The notes beneath the pieces are model-generated. The model did not search any database. It was not told the DNA's origin and saw only the letters and a list, made by a program, of their open reading frames with translations. A stretch of DNA of 64,000 nucleotides, taken from assembly GCA_043804635.1 (NCBI GenBank), contig JAZDIU010000011.1, positions 1 to 64,000 of the forward strand, read 5' to 3'. The stretch comes from JAZDIU01 sp043804635 (GTDB lineage Bacteria > Chloroflexota > Dehalococcoidia > Dehalococcoidales > UBA2162). This document shows, in pieces, positions 31,444 to 39,630 of the stretch. The translations under genes were made by a program, and so were the position numbers. Each line of letters starts with the position of its first letter. Within the stretch, counting starts at the first letter, position 1.

Positions 31444-31495
31444 CGTCAACTAGCCTGGCAACCGTCAACTAGACTAGCAACCGTCAACTAGCAAC
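31444..31495. repeat. Three 19-bp-spaced direct repeats (operators or iterons)
   Basis: CGTCAACTAG begins at 31444, 31463 and 31482, with a 19-bp period. The first two units continue as CCTGGCAAC and ACTAGCAAC, the third is shortened. They lie between the rightward promoter and the gene at 31518, in a place suited to repressor binding. Similar CCTGGCAAC/CTAGCAAC words recur near 61928-61945. Confidence 0.85.
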
Positions 31496-31517
31496 AGGGA
31501 AGTCGGGAGTGTAAATC

Positions 31518-32036
31518 ATGGTTTGGAATGAAAGACAACGTAAAATTGCTGAGTTGATTCTACGCCACCGGAGAGAAGACGATAGTTATGATTCACTTCT
31601 GGTTATAGCTGAGGTTCCGGGGGTCAACAAGTCGGTTGTTAGCCGGATAGCTAGAGAGTTAAGGAAACTCAACTGGGTTTTACCGCCTTTACCGGGTAAG
31701 GGAGAGATTAAAACCGTAAAAAACGCGGGTAGCACAGGCTTGTCTAGTGTGGAAGAGCCAAAAAGCGGAGTGATTAGCCTTGAAATATCAGGGAAAAAGT
31801 ACGGCTTTAGCGCAGACGATTTCTTAAAATGTGTTAATGATTATCTCGATATGCAGCAAGTTATAGGCTGGAATAGTGATTTTTCTTCCACTCTTAGAGA
31901 GGGAATGAGACTGTATCGAGCGGTGGTTCTTAATTTTTTAGATAAGGAAACAGTTGCTGTAGCTGCAAAACCCGAAGAAGACAATAAAGAAGAAGATGAA
32001 GGAGACGACGAAAATGGCGGAGATACCGGGGCCTAG
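31518..32036 (+). CDS. Winged-HTH N-terminal protein, 172 aa
   Basis: ATG 31518 is preceded by weak GGGAGTGTAAATC. Residues 1-55 (ERQRKIAELILRHRREDDSYDSLLVIAEVPGVNKSVVSRIARELRKL) form an HTH. The middle is beta/helical (VISLEISGKKYGFSADDFL, RLYRAVVLNFL), then a very acidic tail. Downstream of the operator repeats, it is a candidate autoregulator or a structural-module protein. Its end contains the AAGGAG for the next gene. Confidence 0.7.
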   Translation: MVWNERQRKIAELILRHRREDDSYDSLLVIAEVPGVNKSVVSRIARELRKLNWVLPPLPGKGEIKTVKNAGSTGLSSVEEPKSGVISLEISGKKYGFSADDFLKCVNDYLDMQQVIGWNSDFSSTLREGMRLYRAVVLNFLDKETVAVAAKPEEDNKEEDEGDDENGGDTGA

Positions 32037-33156
32037 AGCCAGGCGAGACGCAGCCGATGAATTAACGGAACGGTTACGGCATTTAAGGCCGGCGGGTCAA
32101 AGTAAGGATGAAGCCCAAAAAGAAGGGCAGCCGCCGCGGAAAATGTATACTTACGATGACGCTTTGGCGGAAGAGGAGCACAATGCCGCTTTGGAAATTA
32201 AAAGGTTAACGGTTGAAGAGCAAAAAGCGAGGCATGAAGCTAATATTAAAAAAGCTCAGGACGAGGTGAAGCGGGTTTCAAGGGACGGCGAGGAAAGAGA
32301 ACAAAAGCCCGAGGTAAAAAAGTGGACTCTTGTTGGGGGGAAGCCGGTTGAAGACCCTGAAGGCGATTACAATACCCTCGCTCAGGCTCTTTTAATGGCG
32401 GAGTCAATGATAAGGTGGGATGTCGGTGATGATGGGCTTCCCATCGAAGATCCAGACGGTCGGTATCGGACTTATAATCAAGCTCTCAGGGCCGCGTCTC
32501 TGTTAAGGCAAGATCAAAATGTTAAAAAATGGACGCTTATTGACGGTAAACCAATAGAGGCACCGGAAGGCGAATACGCAAGTTATAGCGATGCTTATAG
32601 AGCCGCCTATCTCGATATTGAAAGAAAAAGAACGGAGGTTATGGCTGCCGCGGCTGCTGCCGCAAAAAAGCCGGAAGAGTCGGACACGGTTAAGGCCCTG
32701 GCTACCGATTTAAGGAATCTCCAACTGCAATTAGCCGATGCTGTAAATCCGTTCAAGATAATGCAAAAGGCTAAAATTCTACGTGACGAATTCATGGATT
32801 CGGGATTAATACCGGTTACGCCGCCGTCACCCAATACCGGCGATTCCATCGAGACGGTCAAGGAAAACAATAGACACACCGAAGAGATGGAAAAGTTAAA
32901 AACAGAGAAAACTTACAAAGAGTCCATAGCTGATACCCTCGCCAACGGTACCCGTCTTGTCGGTGAAGGTATAAGCCAGGATATATTAAAGGGAGTCTTA
33001 AAAAAACCGGCGGAAAGCGGGATGGAGAGTTTCAAGTGTGATAAATGTGGGACCACAATAACAGTTGGGCCGGGAGCGCTCGCGGTTAAATGTCCGAAGT
33101 GCGGTCAGGTATTTCGGAAAGACCAGCCGGACTTAATGGCTGATGCAAAGGTTTAA
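32014..33156 (+). CDS. Repeat protein with C-terminal zinc ribbon, 380 aa
   Basis: Start ATG 32014 is set by GAAGGAGACGACGAAA. An upstream ATG at 31996 overlaps the ribosome-binding site. Residues 95-210 contain three related units (KKWTLVGGKPVEDPEGDYNT, a middle copy with GLPIEDPDGRYRTYNQAL, and KKWTLIDGKPIEAPEGEYAS), each followed by a helix. A helical Ala/Lys section follows. The C-terminus is a four-Cys ribbon (KCDKCGTTI...KCPKCGQVF). Possibly a scaffold or capsid-associated protein. Family unknown. Confidence 0.75.
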   Translation: MAEIPGPRARRDAADELTERLRHLRPAGQSKDEAQKEGQPPRKMYTYDDALAEEEHNAALEIKRLTVEEQKARHEANIKKAQDEVKRVSRDGEEREQKPEVKKWTLVGGKPVEDPEGDYNTLAQALLMAESMIRWDVGDDGLPIEDPDGRYRTYNQALRAASLLRQDQNVKKWTLIDGKPIEAPEGEYASYSDAYRAAYLDIERKRTEVMAAAAAAAKKPEESDTVKALATDLRNLQLQLADAVNPFKIMQKAKILRDEFMDSGLIPVTPPSPNTGDSIETVKENNRHTEEMEKLKTEKTYKESIADTLANGTRLVGEGISQDILKGVLKKPAESGMESFKCDKCGTTITVGPGALAVKCPKCGQVFRKDQPDLMADAKV

Positions 33157-33157
33157 A

Positions 33158-33532
33158 ATGTGGACTTCGCAGCAAGACGATACCCCGGTAGAGAAGGTAC
33201 TCGGTAGAGTAGGCAGGGTTTTAGCCGGTGGTTTTGGCGACCAGGTTTTAGCCGGTCTTATCTTGGGTTTAATCAAAGGTGTAAGTCCCGGCGAGCTTTA
33301 CACTTGTATTAGAGACAAGATTGACTTTGTTTCTCAAATTGACGATGTTAATTGGGCGAGAGCCAAGAGAATTACAGGTTCAATGGATTTAGATAAAATT
33401 ACCCTTGAGAGAATTTTAGAAGAATTGCAGAAAAGTCGTCTGGATTTATTGAGCGTTATTATTAATACTGATGGTGGGGTAGAATGGATTATTTCTCAAT
33501 TAGAAAGAACAAAAGATAAGATAAGAAACTAA
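33158..33532 (+). CDS. Hypothetical protein, 124 aa
   Basis: ATG 33158 follows CAAAGGTTTAAA, one base after the preceding stop. ATG 33143 in frame is possible. The protein has an amphipathic start (VLGRVGRVLAGGFGDQVLAGLILGLIKGV) that may contact membrane, then helices (MDLDKITLERILEELQKSRLDLLSV). A terminator and the dyad follow. Function unknown. Confidence 0.7.
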   Translation: MWTSQQDDTPVEKVLGRVGRVLAGGFGDQVLAGLILGLIKGVSPGELYTCIRDKIDFVSQIDDVNWARAKRITGSMDLDKITLERILEELQKSRLDLLSVIINTDGGVEWIISQLERTKDKIRN

Positions 33533-33555
33533 GAGTTTTCAAGTTTTGAATTATT

Positions 33556-33580
33556 AAGCCGATAGAAATATCGGCTTTTT
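33556..33580 (+). terminator. Rho-independent terminator
   Basis: AAGCCGATA (33556-33564) pairs with TATCGGCTT (33569-33577) over a 4-base loop and is followed by TTTTT. It ends the transcript of the 31.5-33.5 kb genes. Confidence 0.85.
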
Positions 33581-33598
33581 GCATTTTAAACGCCCGAA

Positions 33599-33614
33599 TA
33601 TTTCTCAAGAAATA
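33599..33614. repeat. 16-bp dispersed dyad (CA centre)
   Basis: TATTTCTCAAGAAATA, exact, between a terminator and a promoter. This is the one copy that is clearly in a true intergenic regulatory region rather than directly next to a stop codon. Confidence 0.9.
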
Positions 33615-33634
33615 TTTTCTTGCAATATTAGCCC

Positions 33635-33664
33635 TTGACATTTTTATATAATGGTGAATACAAT
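33635..33664 (+). promoter_or_regulatory. Sigma-70-type promoter for the structural block
   Basis: TTGACA (33635-33640) and TACAAT (33659-33664), 18 bases apart, downstream of a terminator and upstream of the gene starting at 33704. The dyad copy ends 20 bases before the -35. Confidence 0.7.
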
Positions 33665-33703
33665 GCGGTAAGTGGGCTTTTTGAATTAGTCCAAGAGGGC
33701 GTA

Positions 33704-34549
33704 ATGAAATATACCGATATAGATAAAATTCTTGAAAGACGCGGTCTCAATCACGATCCGGCTTTCGAGGATGTAACCGTTAAGATTTCACCAATAGAAC
33801 CTGATGAAAAAGGCAGGACTGCTTTAGGTTTGTATTTTCCCGAAGATAAATTAATTGTTCTCCCACCATCTCTTTCAACCGAGCCAAACAGTCTTGGTGA
33901 AACCGTTACGCTTCACGAATTTTCCCATCGTCACGGCCATTATTATTACAATAACCTCACCGAACAATACGCCGAAAATGAGAGGCAAAGGTGGCAGGGG
34001 AGACTCGAATATCACGACATTTTCGGCAAAAACGACGACGTGATTCAATGCAAGGAGGCTGTTAAAACGATGCCGTCATTAATTAAAGCAAATCCGTGTG
34101 ATTATTGTCATGCCCCGGAGCGTCTTTGCCCTTATTGTGAATACGGAGGTCATAGCGTAAAGGTTAACTTCGATAAGGGGTTCGCTGTTCCTGCTATCGC
34201 AAATATCACAGGCACGATTAACCGCGTTGAAATCCTTTGGAAAAATCAAGGGGTAACAAAAGTTCCCAAGGGCGAACCCTTTCTCGTAAGAGTTCATCAT
34301 AATGCTTTAACTAACCCTGGTGGGGGTCAGTGGCAAGCTGACGCAACGGTAATCGCTACTGATGGTACTTTACCAAATGTTGGTGGTTCTAAGGTTGCAA
34401 CATATGGTGGTAACACCATAACGGCTGGATGGATAGATTGCAAGGATCTTGGCAATTTAATCATGCCAGATCACGATGTTACACTTCGGATTAAACTTTG
34501 GGCATATCCATTTTATAACGATACGCCGCCCGTCAGGAGTGATTGGTAA
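33704..34549 (+). CDS. Zinc metallopeptidase-like protein with beta-sandwich C-terminus, 281 aa
   Basis: ATG 33704 follows CCAAGAGGGCGTA. An upstream in-frame ATG overlaps the promoter. SLGETVTLHEFSHRHGHYYY contains HExxH (HEFSH, about 71-75), the active-site motif of gluzincin/metzincin-type peptidases. YAENE is a possible third ligand. A four-Cys knuckle (PCDYC...LCPYC) follows. The last 110 residues form a beta domain with MPDHDVTLRIKLWAYP, related to the N-terminus of the next protein. It may process virion or surface proteins, or be a structural relic. Confidence 0.7.
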   Translation: MKYTDIDKILERRGLNHDPAFEDVTVKISPIEPDEKGRTALGLYFPEDKLIVLPPSLSTEPNSLGETVTLHEFSHRHGHYYYNNLTEQYAENERQRWQGRLEYHDIFGKNDDVIQCKEAVKTMPSLIKANPCDYCHAPERLCPYCEYGGHSVKVNFDKGFAVPAIANITGTINRVEILWKNQGVTKVPKGEPFLVRVHHNALTNPGGGQWQADATVIATDGTLPNVGGSKVATYGGNTITAGWIDCKDLGNLIMPDHDVTLRIKLWAYPFYNDTPPVRSDW

Positions 34550-35614
34550 ATGCCTGCAACCGGTCAATATACCAGAATTAGTAATGTTACTATCCCGTCC
34601 AGTGCAAAAGTTGGCGAGACAGTGCATGTTGCTGTTTTGGTAGATAACATTGCCGGTTCTGACATTGAATCTCTGGTAATTATTAACGGGAATTATCCTA
34701 TTAATGGTTCAGACGGTTCGGGAACCGTTATTATCGGTGATGGTCATTACATAGCGGCCGGGACTTCGTACGCTTTTGAAACCGATATAGTTATGCCGAA
34801 TCATTCGGTAGATCTTCATTTTCGTTCGATTGTTTATCCGAATGAAATGTGGTTTGAAGACGCCGATAGTTATTCAACAGTTTTGCTTAGCGTTGTTGAC
34901 GTTCCGGTTTGGCAAAAGTTGGACACTGTGAGCGTCGCGGTTATTAAGGACGTTGAAACCGTGGCCGGTTGGCAAAAGCTCGATACAGCGAGTGTCGCGG
35001 TTGTTAAGGACGTTGAAACCGTGGCCGGCTGGCAAAAGCTCGATACCGTGAGCGTTGGCGCAAGTCCGGGCATTGATTGGAACGCTTTTGAGCTTATTAC
35101 TCACACTGATTTTCCTGAAACGAAAACATATAAAGGCAAAGCCCAAGAGGTTACAGCTACATTTGAGTCTTTGACCGTTTTGGGTTCGATTGATATTGTT
35201 AAGCAAAAAATAGTCGAGGGTTTTACGGCTTCGCTTACAAAGGAAGGATTGGTTCCTCTCTCGGTTGATCTTTACAGGGGGAAATCCGGCGCTTTAACAA
35301 CAACTTTTATCGTTAAAATGGTAGCTGGTGAAAAGGTAGCGGCAACATACAAAGCGGTCGCGTTTCCTCCGGTCTGGGCGGTGATTATTATTGCTGCTTT
35401 AATTATTTTTGTTATCATCGCCGCTACCTTTTTTGTTGTGAAGGTCACCGATTTGGTTTGGGGGCCGCCTGGCAAGGATAGCCTGATAGCCTCTATTGTT
35501 AAGCCACTTGCTATCGGGGCGGTTATACTTGGTGGAGTGTTTTTACTCTCCGGGTCGCGTCAGAGTGTAACAAACGCGACAAGGAGGTGGAGGGAATCTG
35601 AGGTAGCTGTGTAA
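34550..35614 (+). CDS. Beta-repeat membrane protein, 354 aa
   Basis: ATG 34550 is immediately after the previous stop. Residues 1-110 share the beta-sandwich of the preceding protein (MPNHSVDLHFRSIVYP). Residues 120-170 contain three nearly identical 20-residue repeats (WQKLDTVSVAVIKDVETVAG pattern). The C-terminal third has a long membrane segment (AVIIIAALIIFVIIAATFFVV, about 277-298) and a second shorter one (LAIGAVILGGVFLLS). Likely a membrane-anchored virion or surface protein. Confidence 0.75.
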   Translation: MPATGQYTRISNVTIPSSAKVGETVHVAVLVDNIAGSDIESLVIINGNYPINGSDGSGTVIIGDGHYIAAGTSYAFETDIVMPNHSVDLHFRSIVYPNEMWFEDADSYSTVLLSVVDVPVWQKLDTVSVAVIKDVETVAGWQKLDTASVAVVKDVETVAGWQKLDTVSVGASPGIDWNAFELITHTDFPETKTYKGKAQEVTATFESLTVLGSIDIVKQKIVEGFTASLTKEGLVPLSVDLYRGKSGALTTTFIVKMVAGEKVAATYKAVAFPPVWAVIIIAALIIFVIIAATFFVVKVTDLVWGPPGKDSLIASIVKPLAIGAVILGGVFLLSGSRQSVTNATRRWRESEVAV

Positions 35615-35659
35615 CAAGGGTTGGCATAAGGTAATAAATAATTTTACAGGAGGATAACA

Positions 35660-36094
35660 ATGGCAAATTGGAAAATGGTCGCGATTGACATGGGTACCGG
35701 CGTTGTAGCCGGCGGTCTCGATTCCTTCATTCAGGACAAGACAAATAAACAGGTTGCCGAATGGGAAGCAAAGCCGGCAAATGCCGGGAAAGAACTGAGC
35801 CTGATGTCCCAGTACACCACTTATTACAATTACGGGCTCCCGCTCTTGACTCTCGGCCTTGTTGCCTTTAACAAACTTCCCGGTGACTGGGTAACCAGGA
35901 TGGCGGTTGCCTCCGGTGGCGTTCTTGGCCGGAAAGTCGGGCAACAGCTTATTGATTACGAAAAGAAAACATCCGTACCGTGGCGCGCTTATGGCGGGGA
36001 AGCGGCTCTCGCGGCTGCACAGGCCGCTAATGCTGCGCAGGCCGCGGCTGGTCGCGCCAACAGGAACCTGGTCGGTTCCCGCGGTAGCCTTTAA
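35660..36094 (+). CDS. Membrane protein, 144 aa
   Basis: ATG 35660 follows ACAGGAGGATAACA. It has two glycine-rich hydrophobic segments (YTTYYNYGLPLLTLGLVAFNKL and WVTRMAVASGGVLGRKVG) and an Ala-rich tail (AALAAAQAANAAQAAAGRANR). Small Ala/Gly-rich membrane proteins next to a likely coat gene are typical of membrane-containing viruses. That role is inferred. Confidence 0.7.
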   Translation: MANWKMVAIDMGTGVVAGGLDSFIQDKTNKQVAEWEAKPANAGKELSLMSQYTTYYNYGLPLLTLGLVAFNKLPGDWVTRMAVASGGVLGRKVGQQLIDYEKKTSVPWRAYGGEAALAAAQAANAAQAAAGRANRNLVGSRGSL

Positions 36095-36127
36095 TCCCGG
36101 TAAAAATTAAAGTAGGAGGTAAATATT

Positions 36128-36910
36128 ATGGGTTTGGTTTATAAAGTAAGTGTTGAAAAGGGTCTAAAGAAACAATATCCGAAAGAGCAAAAGCTCATCG
36201 TTGACGCTCTGATTGACCCCGGTAAGGAAGCATCGTCCCAGGATCTCGACCCGCTGAGCGTGGTTGAGGTTGACCGGATTCTGCTCAAACTGGACGCGCT
36301 TGCGCCCGACTCTGTCAGTGAAAACATTGCCCGGCTCGTCGCCATGGCCGCCGAGGTTGTCATCGACGCGGTTCGCATGGTCAAGACTCAAAATCATCAG
36401 CCTTTTATGGGTGCCATGGGTACCGGTAACATGCTCGATGTGAGGTGGATGCGGTCAAAGGACATCGGAAATCCGGTAATGCGCGGCGGCGCCGCCGCCG
36501 GCGCGCTGGGCATTTACGCTCAGGCCCCGCTCGCGGCTTTAACCTTTACCTGGCTCCGGACATTCGTGGAGAATACCGCGCAGAACATCATCCCTCTCCA
36601 GACGAACGGCCAGTTCTCGGCCTTTGTCCATCTCGGCTTTATTGATACCATCGACGGCATTTCCAAAATGTCCGATGTTACCTATACCAGTGGTGGTGTC
36701 GCCACACCTCCACAGAACATCGGTGGAACGAAGAAAAGGTTTGTCGGTGCTGCTCAGGATGTCGCGGTTATGCCTCTTGAGAGGCCGATTATTGTTCCGC
36801 CGTTCCGGAACCAGCTATTTTCCGTTCTGCCGACGTCGGCCGGCGATTCCCGCCTTGAAATGTTAACCCTGTTTGTCGGACAGGTTCAGGACTTTATCAC
36901 TAACCTGTAA
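36128..36910 (+). CDS. Candidate major structural (coat) protein, 260 aa
   Basis: ATG 36128 follows AAGTAGGAGGTAAATATT. Codon use is strongly GC-rich and regular, as expected for a highly expressed gene. The N-terminus is helical (QKLIVDALIDPGKEASSQDLDPLSVVEVD). The middle has GNPVMRGGAAAGALGIYAQAPLAALTF, then beta-rich segments (QFSAFVHLGFIDTIDGI, ERPIIVPPFRNQLFSVLP). I do not recognise HK97, jelly-roll or encapsulin signatures. The coat assignment is inference from position and expression-like composition. Confidence 0.55.
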   Translation: MGLVYKVSVEKGLKKQYPKEQKLIVDALIDPGKEASSQDLDPLSVVEVDRILLKLDALAPDSVSENIARLVAMAAEVVIDAVRMVKTQNHQPFMGAMGTGNMLDVRWMRSKDIGNPVMRGGAAAGALGIYAQAPLAALTFTWLRTFVENTAQNIIPLQTNGQFSAFVHLGFIDTIDGISKMSDVTYTSGGVATPPQNIGGTKKRFVGAAQDVAVMPLERPIIVPPFRNQLFSVLPTSAGDSRLEMLTLFVGQVQDFITNL

Positions 36911-36940
36911 AAGTCTGGAATATCATTAAGGAGGTTTCTT

Positions 36941-37234
36941 ATGATAAGAATGAAGTCCAGACTTGGCCCGGTGTCATATGCTACACCCGGTTTTACGGTA
37001 GTGTTCGGTGAGGCTGACAGAATAATATCCGCGGAAGTGGCGTGTAGCAGCGAAAGCATGCTTGCTGTCAACGACATTATTTACTCGACGCGGGTAACAT
37101 TCGCTACTAACACCGTGACAATACGGGTGTACTTTGCTGATACCAGTGGTGCTGGTCCTAACGTCTGGACGGAAATTGCTGATTTGTCAGATTTAAGCCC
37201 CTTTACGTTTACGGTACTGGCGGATGTGGAATAA
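36941..37234 (+). CDS. Small structural paralogue 1, 97 aa
   Basis: ATG 36941 follows TAAGGAGGTTTCTT. First of three tandem paralogues sharing K-S-x-LGP, a VTFGE(A/G)DRI core and a C-terminal (T/A)FTV-(L/I/V)-A-(D/N)-(V/I)E. A compact all-beta domain is likely. Probably virion or surface subunits. Confidence 0.75.
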   Translation: MIRMKSRLGPVSYATPGFTVVFGEADRIISAEVACSSESMLAVNDIIYSTRVTFATNTVTIRVYFADTSGAGPNVWTEIADLSDLSPFTFTVLADVE

Positions 37235-37246
37235 GGAGATGATGAA

Positions 37247-37552
37247 ATGATAGTAATAAAATCAGTCCTCGGTCCAAATCCGTATGTTGCCGCAACGGGG
37301 GTGCTCGTAACATTTGGCGAAGGAGACAGGATTCTTAACGCCATAGCCAAATGCGATAATTCTGATGGCCTGGCAGCGAACGATACAGCCAGGGCTATCA
37401 GGACGGTTATCACTAATGGCGCCACAGGTTGTCACGTTCATGTTCTCGTTGACGGTTTAGCGACCGTCGGCGGCCCTGGTAACGCTTGGGCGGAACTTAT
37501 CGCCGGTAACTTTTCCGGCCGGACTTTTACGGTAATAGCCGACGTGGAGTAG
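37247..37552 (+). CDS. Small structural paralogue 2, 101 aa
   Basis: ATG 37247 follows AAGGAGATGATGAA. Same family as the genes on either side (MIVIKSVLGPNPYV, LVTFGEGDRILNA, GRTFTVIADVE). It is the most divergent of the three and has an extra loop near GATGCHVHVLVDG. Confidence 0.75.
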   Translation: MIVIKSVLGPNPYVAATGVLVTFGEGDRILNAIAKCDNSDGLAANDTARAIRTVITNGATGCHVHVLVDGLATVGGPGNAWAELIAGNFSGRTFTVIADVE

Positions 37553-37560
37553 GAGGAAAA

Positions 37561-37851
37561 ATGATAAGAACAAAGTCAAGGCTTGGCCCGAACCCCTACG
37601 GCGCAGGTGGTTTTACCGTAACTTTCGGTGAGGCGGACCGGGTAACTTCCGCCATCGTTACTTGTGACCGTGGGGATATTTTCGGCGCTAACGATACTCA
37701 GTATGGAATCCGGGTTTCCTTTGCCACGAATGTCGTAACCATTGTTGTCGTGCAAGCGACGACTGTCGGTGCTGGTCCGAATGCCTGGGCTGAAGTCGGG
37801 GCTATCGCTTTGAACGCTCGCACGTTTACAGTGGTCGCGAATATCGAGTAA
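37561..37851 (+). CDS. Small structural paralogue 3, 96 aa
   Basis: ATG 37561 follows GTAGGAGGAAAA. Closest to paralogue 1 (MIRTKSRLGPNPYG, VTFGEADRVTSA, ARTFTVVANIE). Tandem triplication suggests subunits with different vertices or partners in one assembly. Confidence 0.75.
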   Translation: MIRTKSRLGPNPYGAGGFTVTFGEADRVTSAIVTCDRGDIFGANDTQYGIRVSFATNVVTIVVVQATTVGAGPNAWAEVGAIALNARTFTVVANIE

Positions 37852-37873
37852 GGCTTTAACAATTTAATACCTC

Positions 37874-37953
37874 GCCCGGGTTTGCTTAACCATCCTTGCT
37901 AACCAAGTAAGGCAAGGGGTGGTCACAGGAATATGCGATGGGCAAACCCGGGC
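37874..37953 (+). ncRNA. Structured RNA element, 80 nt, with 12-bp outer stem
   Basis: GCCCGGGTTTGC (37874-37885) pairs perfectly with GCAAACCCGGGC (37942-37953). Inside, CCTTGC (37894-37899) pairs with GCAAGG (37912-37917). The nested stems suggest a folded RNA. It lies between structural genes with no T tract, so it may be a packaging-type RNA, an mRNA processing or stability element or a DNA site for a protein. Confidence 0.65.
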
Positions 37954-38015
37954 AATTTCCTAACTTTGATTATTAAAGCATCTCTAAGAGATGAGAAATA
38001 AAAGGATGGTGCTAA

Positions 38016-38687
38016 ATGATATCTCAGTTATCTCCTCTGTTCTCGAAAGTTTCCACTTTTGTAAGGCCGGAAGATTTCCTTCTTCAAAAGGGGCAGTGGG
38101 TTAAGTTTTCCTCCGCATGGCAGGGAAATTTCCCCGAGAATCTCCCCGGCGGTTCTTTTATCGTGAAAGAAGAACCGGTACTGGTCAAGTACGATATTTC
38201 ACGCATAATCCCCGGTAACGATTTTGTAGATATCGACCTTTCGAACCAGACAATGCCCACCGCAGCTGGTGTAGGCGGGACACAGCAATTATATCCCTCT
38301 CAGCCTGGCGTTCTTTATCAGATTGTTCTTGGTTTCAAGAAAGGCAATTATTTTATTCCTTTTTACATTCCTGGTGGAAGTCCCATCTTTACCCTTTCTT
38401 CTTCTTTTCTTACTTCTCCGAACTTTGCCGCGGCCGACGGCCGGCGTTATCTGGGTTCCAAGACTTATAGGGATTCCCCGGAAGACACACCTCTTATAAG
38501 TCTTTATACTATCCAGAACATGCCTTCCATCGTTCTTCGTTACTACGCTGATATTGGTATCAATTTCGAGAAAATCGTTGTGACTTACAATGTTAATAAA
38601 TGTAAGATTTCACCGATTCAGCTCAGTCCGGAGCAAGAAGAAAGGGCTCTCAAGATCCCGTATTACACCGAATTCGTGAACTTCTAA
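38016..38687 (+). CDS. Structural protein candidate, 223 aa
   Basis: ATG 38016 follows AAAGGATGGTGCTAA. Beta-rich soluble protein (KEEPVLVKYDISRIIPGNDFVDIDL, YQIVLGFKKGNYFIPFYIPGG, IVLRYYADIGINFEKIVVTY) ending in PYYTEFVNF. No signal or membrane segment. Possibly a capsid or spike-base protein. Family not recognised. The dyad begins two bases after its stop. Confidence 0.65.
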   Translation: MISQLSPLFSKVSTFVRPEDFLLQKGQWVKFSSAWQGNFPENLPGGSFIVKEEPVLVKYDISRIIPGNDFVDIDLSNQTMPTAAGVGGTQQLYPSQPGVLYQIVLGFKKGNYFIPFYIPGGSPIFTLSSSFLTSPNFAAADGRRYLGSKTYRDSPEDTPLISLYTIQNMPSIVLRYYADIGINFEKIVVTYNVNKCKISPIQLSPEQEERALKIPYYTEFVNF

Positions 38688-38688
38688 A

Positions 38689-38704
38689 TATTTCTCAAGA
38701 AATA
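38689..38704. repeat. 16-bp dispersed dyad (CA centre)
   Basis: TATTTCTCAAGAAATA, exact, one base after the stop at 38685-38687 and just before the AGGAGGG of the next gene. Confidence 0.9.
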
Positions 38705-38723
38705 AATTCAGGAGGGTTTAATT

Positions 38724-39068
38724 ATGCCTACTGCAAGAACAGCCGCGTTAGCAGTTGCTAACATTGTCACACTGGTGACGGTACCGGTAAACAAAAAACT
38801 GGTATTGGATTCTGTTATTATCGATAACCAAGGAGCGGCGGGTCACACAATTCATTTGCGCGATGATTTTACCCCGGATGCTTCAAACGGCACGCCTGTT
38901 CCCGCCGGCCAGACCATTGAAAAGGCGCAATGGACCGTAGGTACGCTTTTAACCGCGTCCATTCCAAAAAACGAGCTCGAGACAAAAGAATTTCTTGGCA
39001 CGCTTAGATGTTACGCGGATGGGGCTGAAGCGTTGTGTATTATAACCTGCGATTATCATTTTGAATAA
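38724..39068 (+). CDS. Small beta-sandwich structural protein, 114 aa
   Basis: ATG 38724 follows CAGGAGGGTTTAATT. Alternating strands (NIVTLVTVPVNKKLVLDSVIIDNQ, HTIHLRDDFTP, GTLLTASIPKNELE) indicate a jelly-roll-like or Ig-like domain. Similar size and feel to the 36.9-37.9 kb paralogues but without clear identity. Confidence 0.7.
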   Translation: MPTARTAALAVANIVTLVTVPVNKKLVLDSVIIDNQGAAGHTIHLRDDFTPDASNGTPVPAGQTIEKAQWTVGTLLTASIPKNELETKEFLGTLRCYADGAEALCIITCDYHFE

Positions 39069-39080
39069 AGGAGGTGACTC

Positions 39081-39584
39081 ATGAGAGTTGTCGATGATCG
39101 GGTAAGAACCGCTGGTATTCAAGACGGGGCGGTAGTTAATGCAAAAATCACAAATGGTACGATTACAGAACCCAAGCTAGTTGTTCCGACCGGAAATACG
39201 AAAAATGCTCTCAGGGTAGCAAAATTCATTTATGATTTTGCTGTTGATGGTGGTGCTATTGCTGCCATTCCGTTTCGTGGCGAAGCTTTGCCGGCTAATT
39301 CTATTATCAAGGGTGGGCGAGCTTACGTTGTTCACGAGTTAACTTCTGGCGGTGCGGCATCGGCCGGGATTACGGCAGTAGCAGGCGACGATTTAATCGC
39401 TGATACCTTAATCGCCGCGCCGCCCTGGAATTTAGCAAATACGGAAATTGGTTTAATTCCAATTGGTACTTTGATAACCGATGTCCCATGGCCGGCCGGA
39501 GGTATTCCTACTCTTAACGTTGAACATTTTGTTTTAACAGACGGCCTTGTTTATCTTTGGCTGGAATACATAGTTATCGGTTAA
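39081..39584 (+). CDS. Fibre-like structural protein, 167 aa
   Basis: ATG 39081 follows AAAGGAGGTGACTC. The opening DDRVRTAGIQDGAVVNAKITNGTITEPKLV is the beta-strand repeat (GAVVxxKIxNGTIT) typical of phage fibre and spike shafts. The remaining 120 residues form a beta-rich head-like part. Likely a fibre or spike component. Confidence 0.72.
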   Translation: MRVVDDRVRTAGIQDGAVVNAKITNGTITEPKLVVPTGNTKNALRVAKFIYDFAVDGGAIAAIPFRGEALPANSIIKGGRAYVVHELTSGGAASAGITAVAGDDLIADTLIAAPPWNLANTEIGLIPIGTLITDVPWPAGGIPTLNVEHFVLTDGLVYLWLEYIVIG

Positions 39585-39630
39585 CCTTAGTCGCGTAGTC
39601 ATAGGTACTTAATCTTCCGGAGGAAAAAAC

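Noticed and set aside
31444..31495. Possible CRISPR-like repeats
   Set aside because: Units are 19 bp apart with similar, not unique, spacers, only three copies, and no cas genes. Operator repeats fit better.
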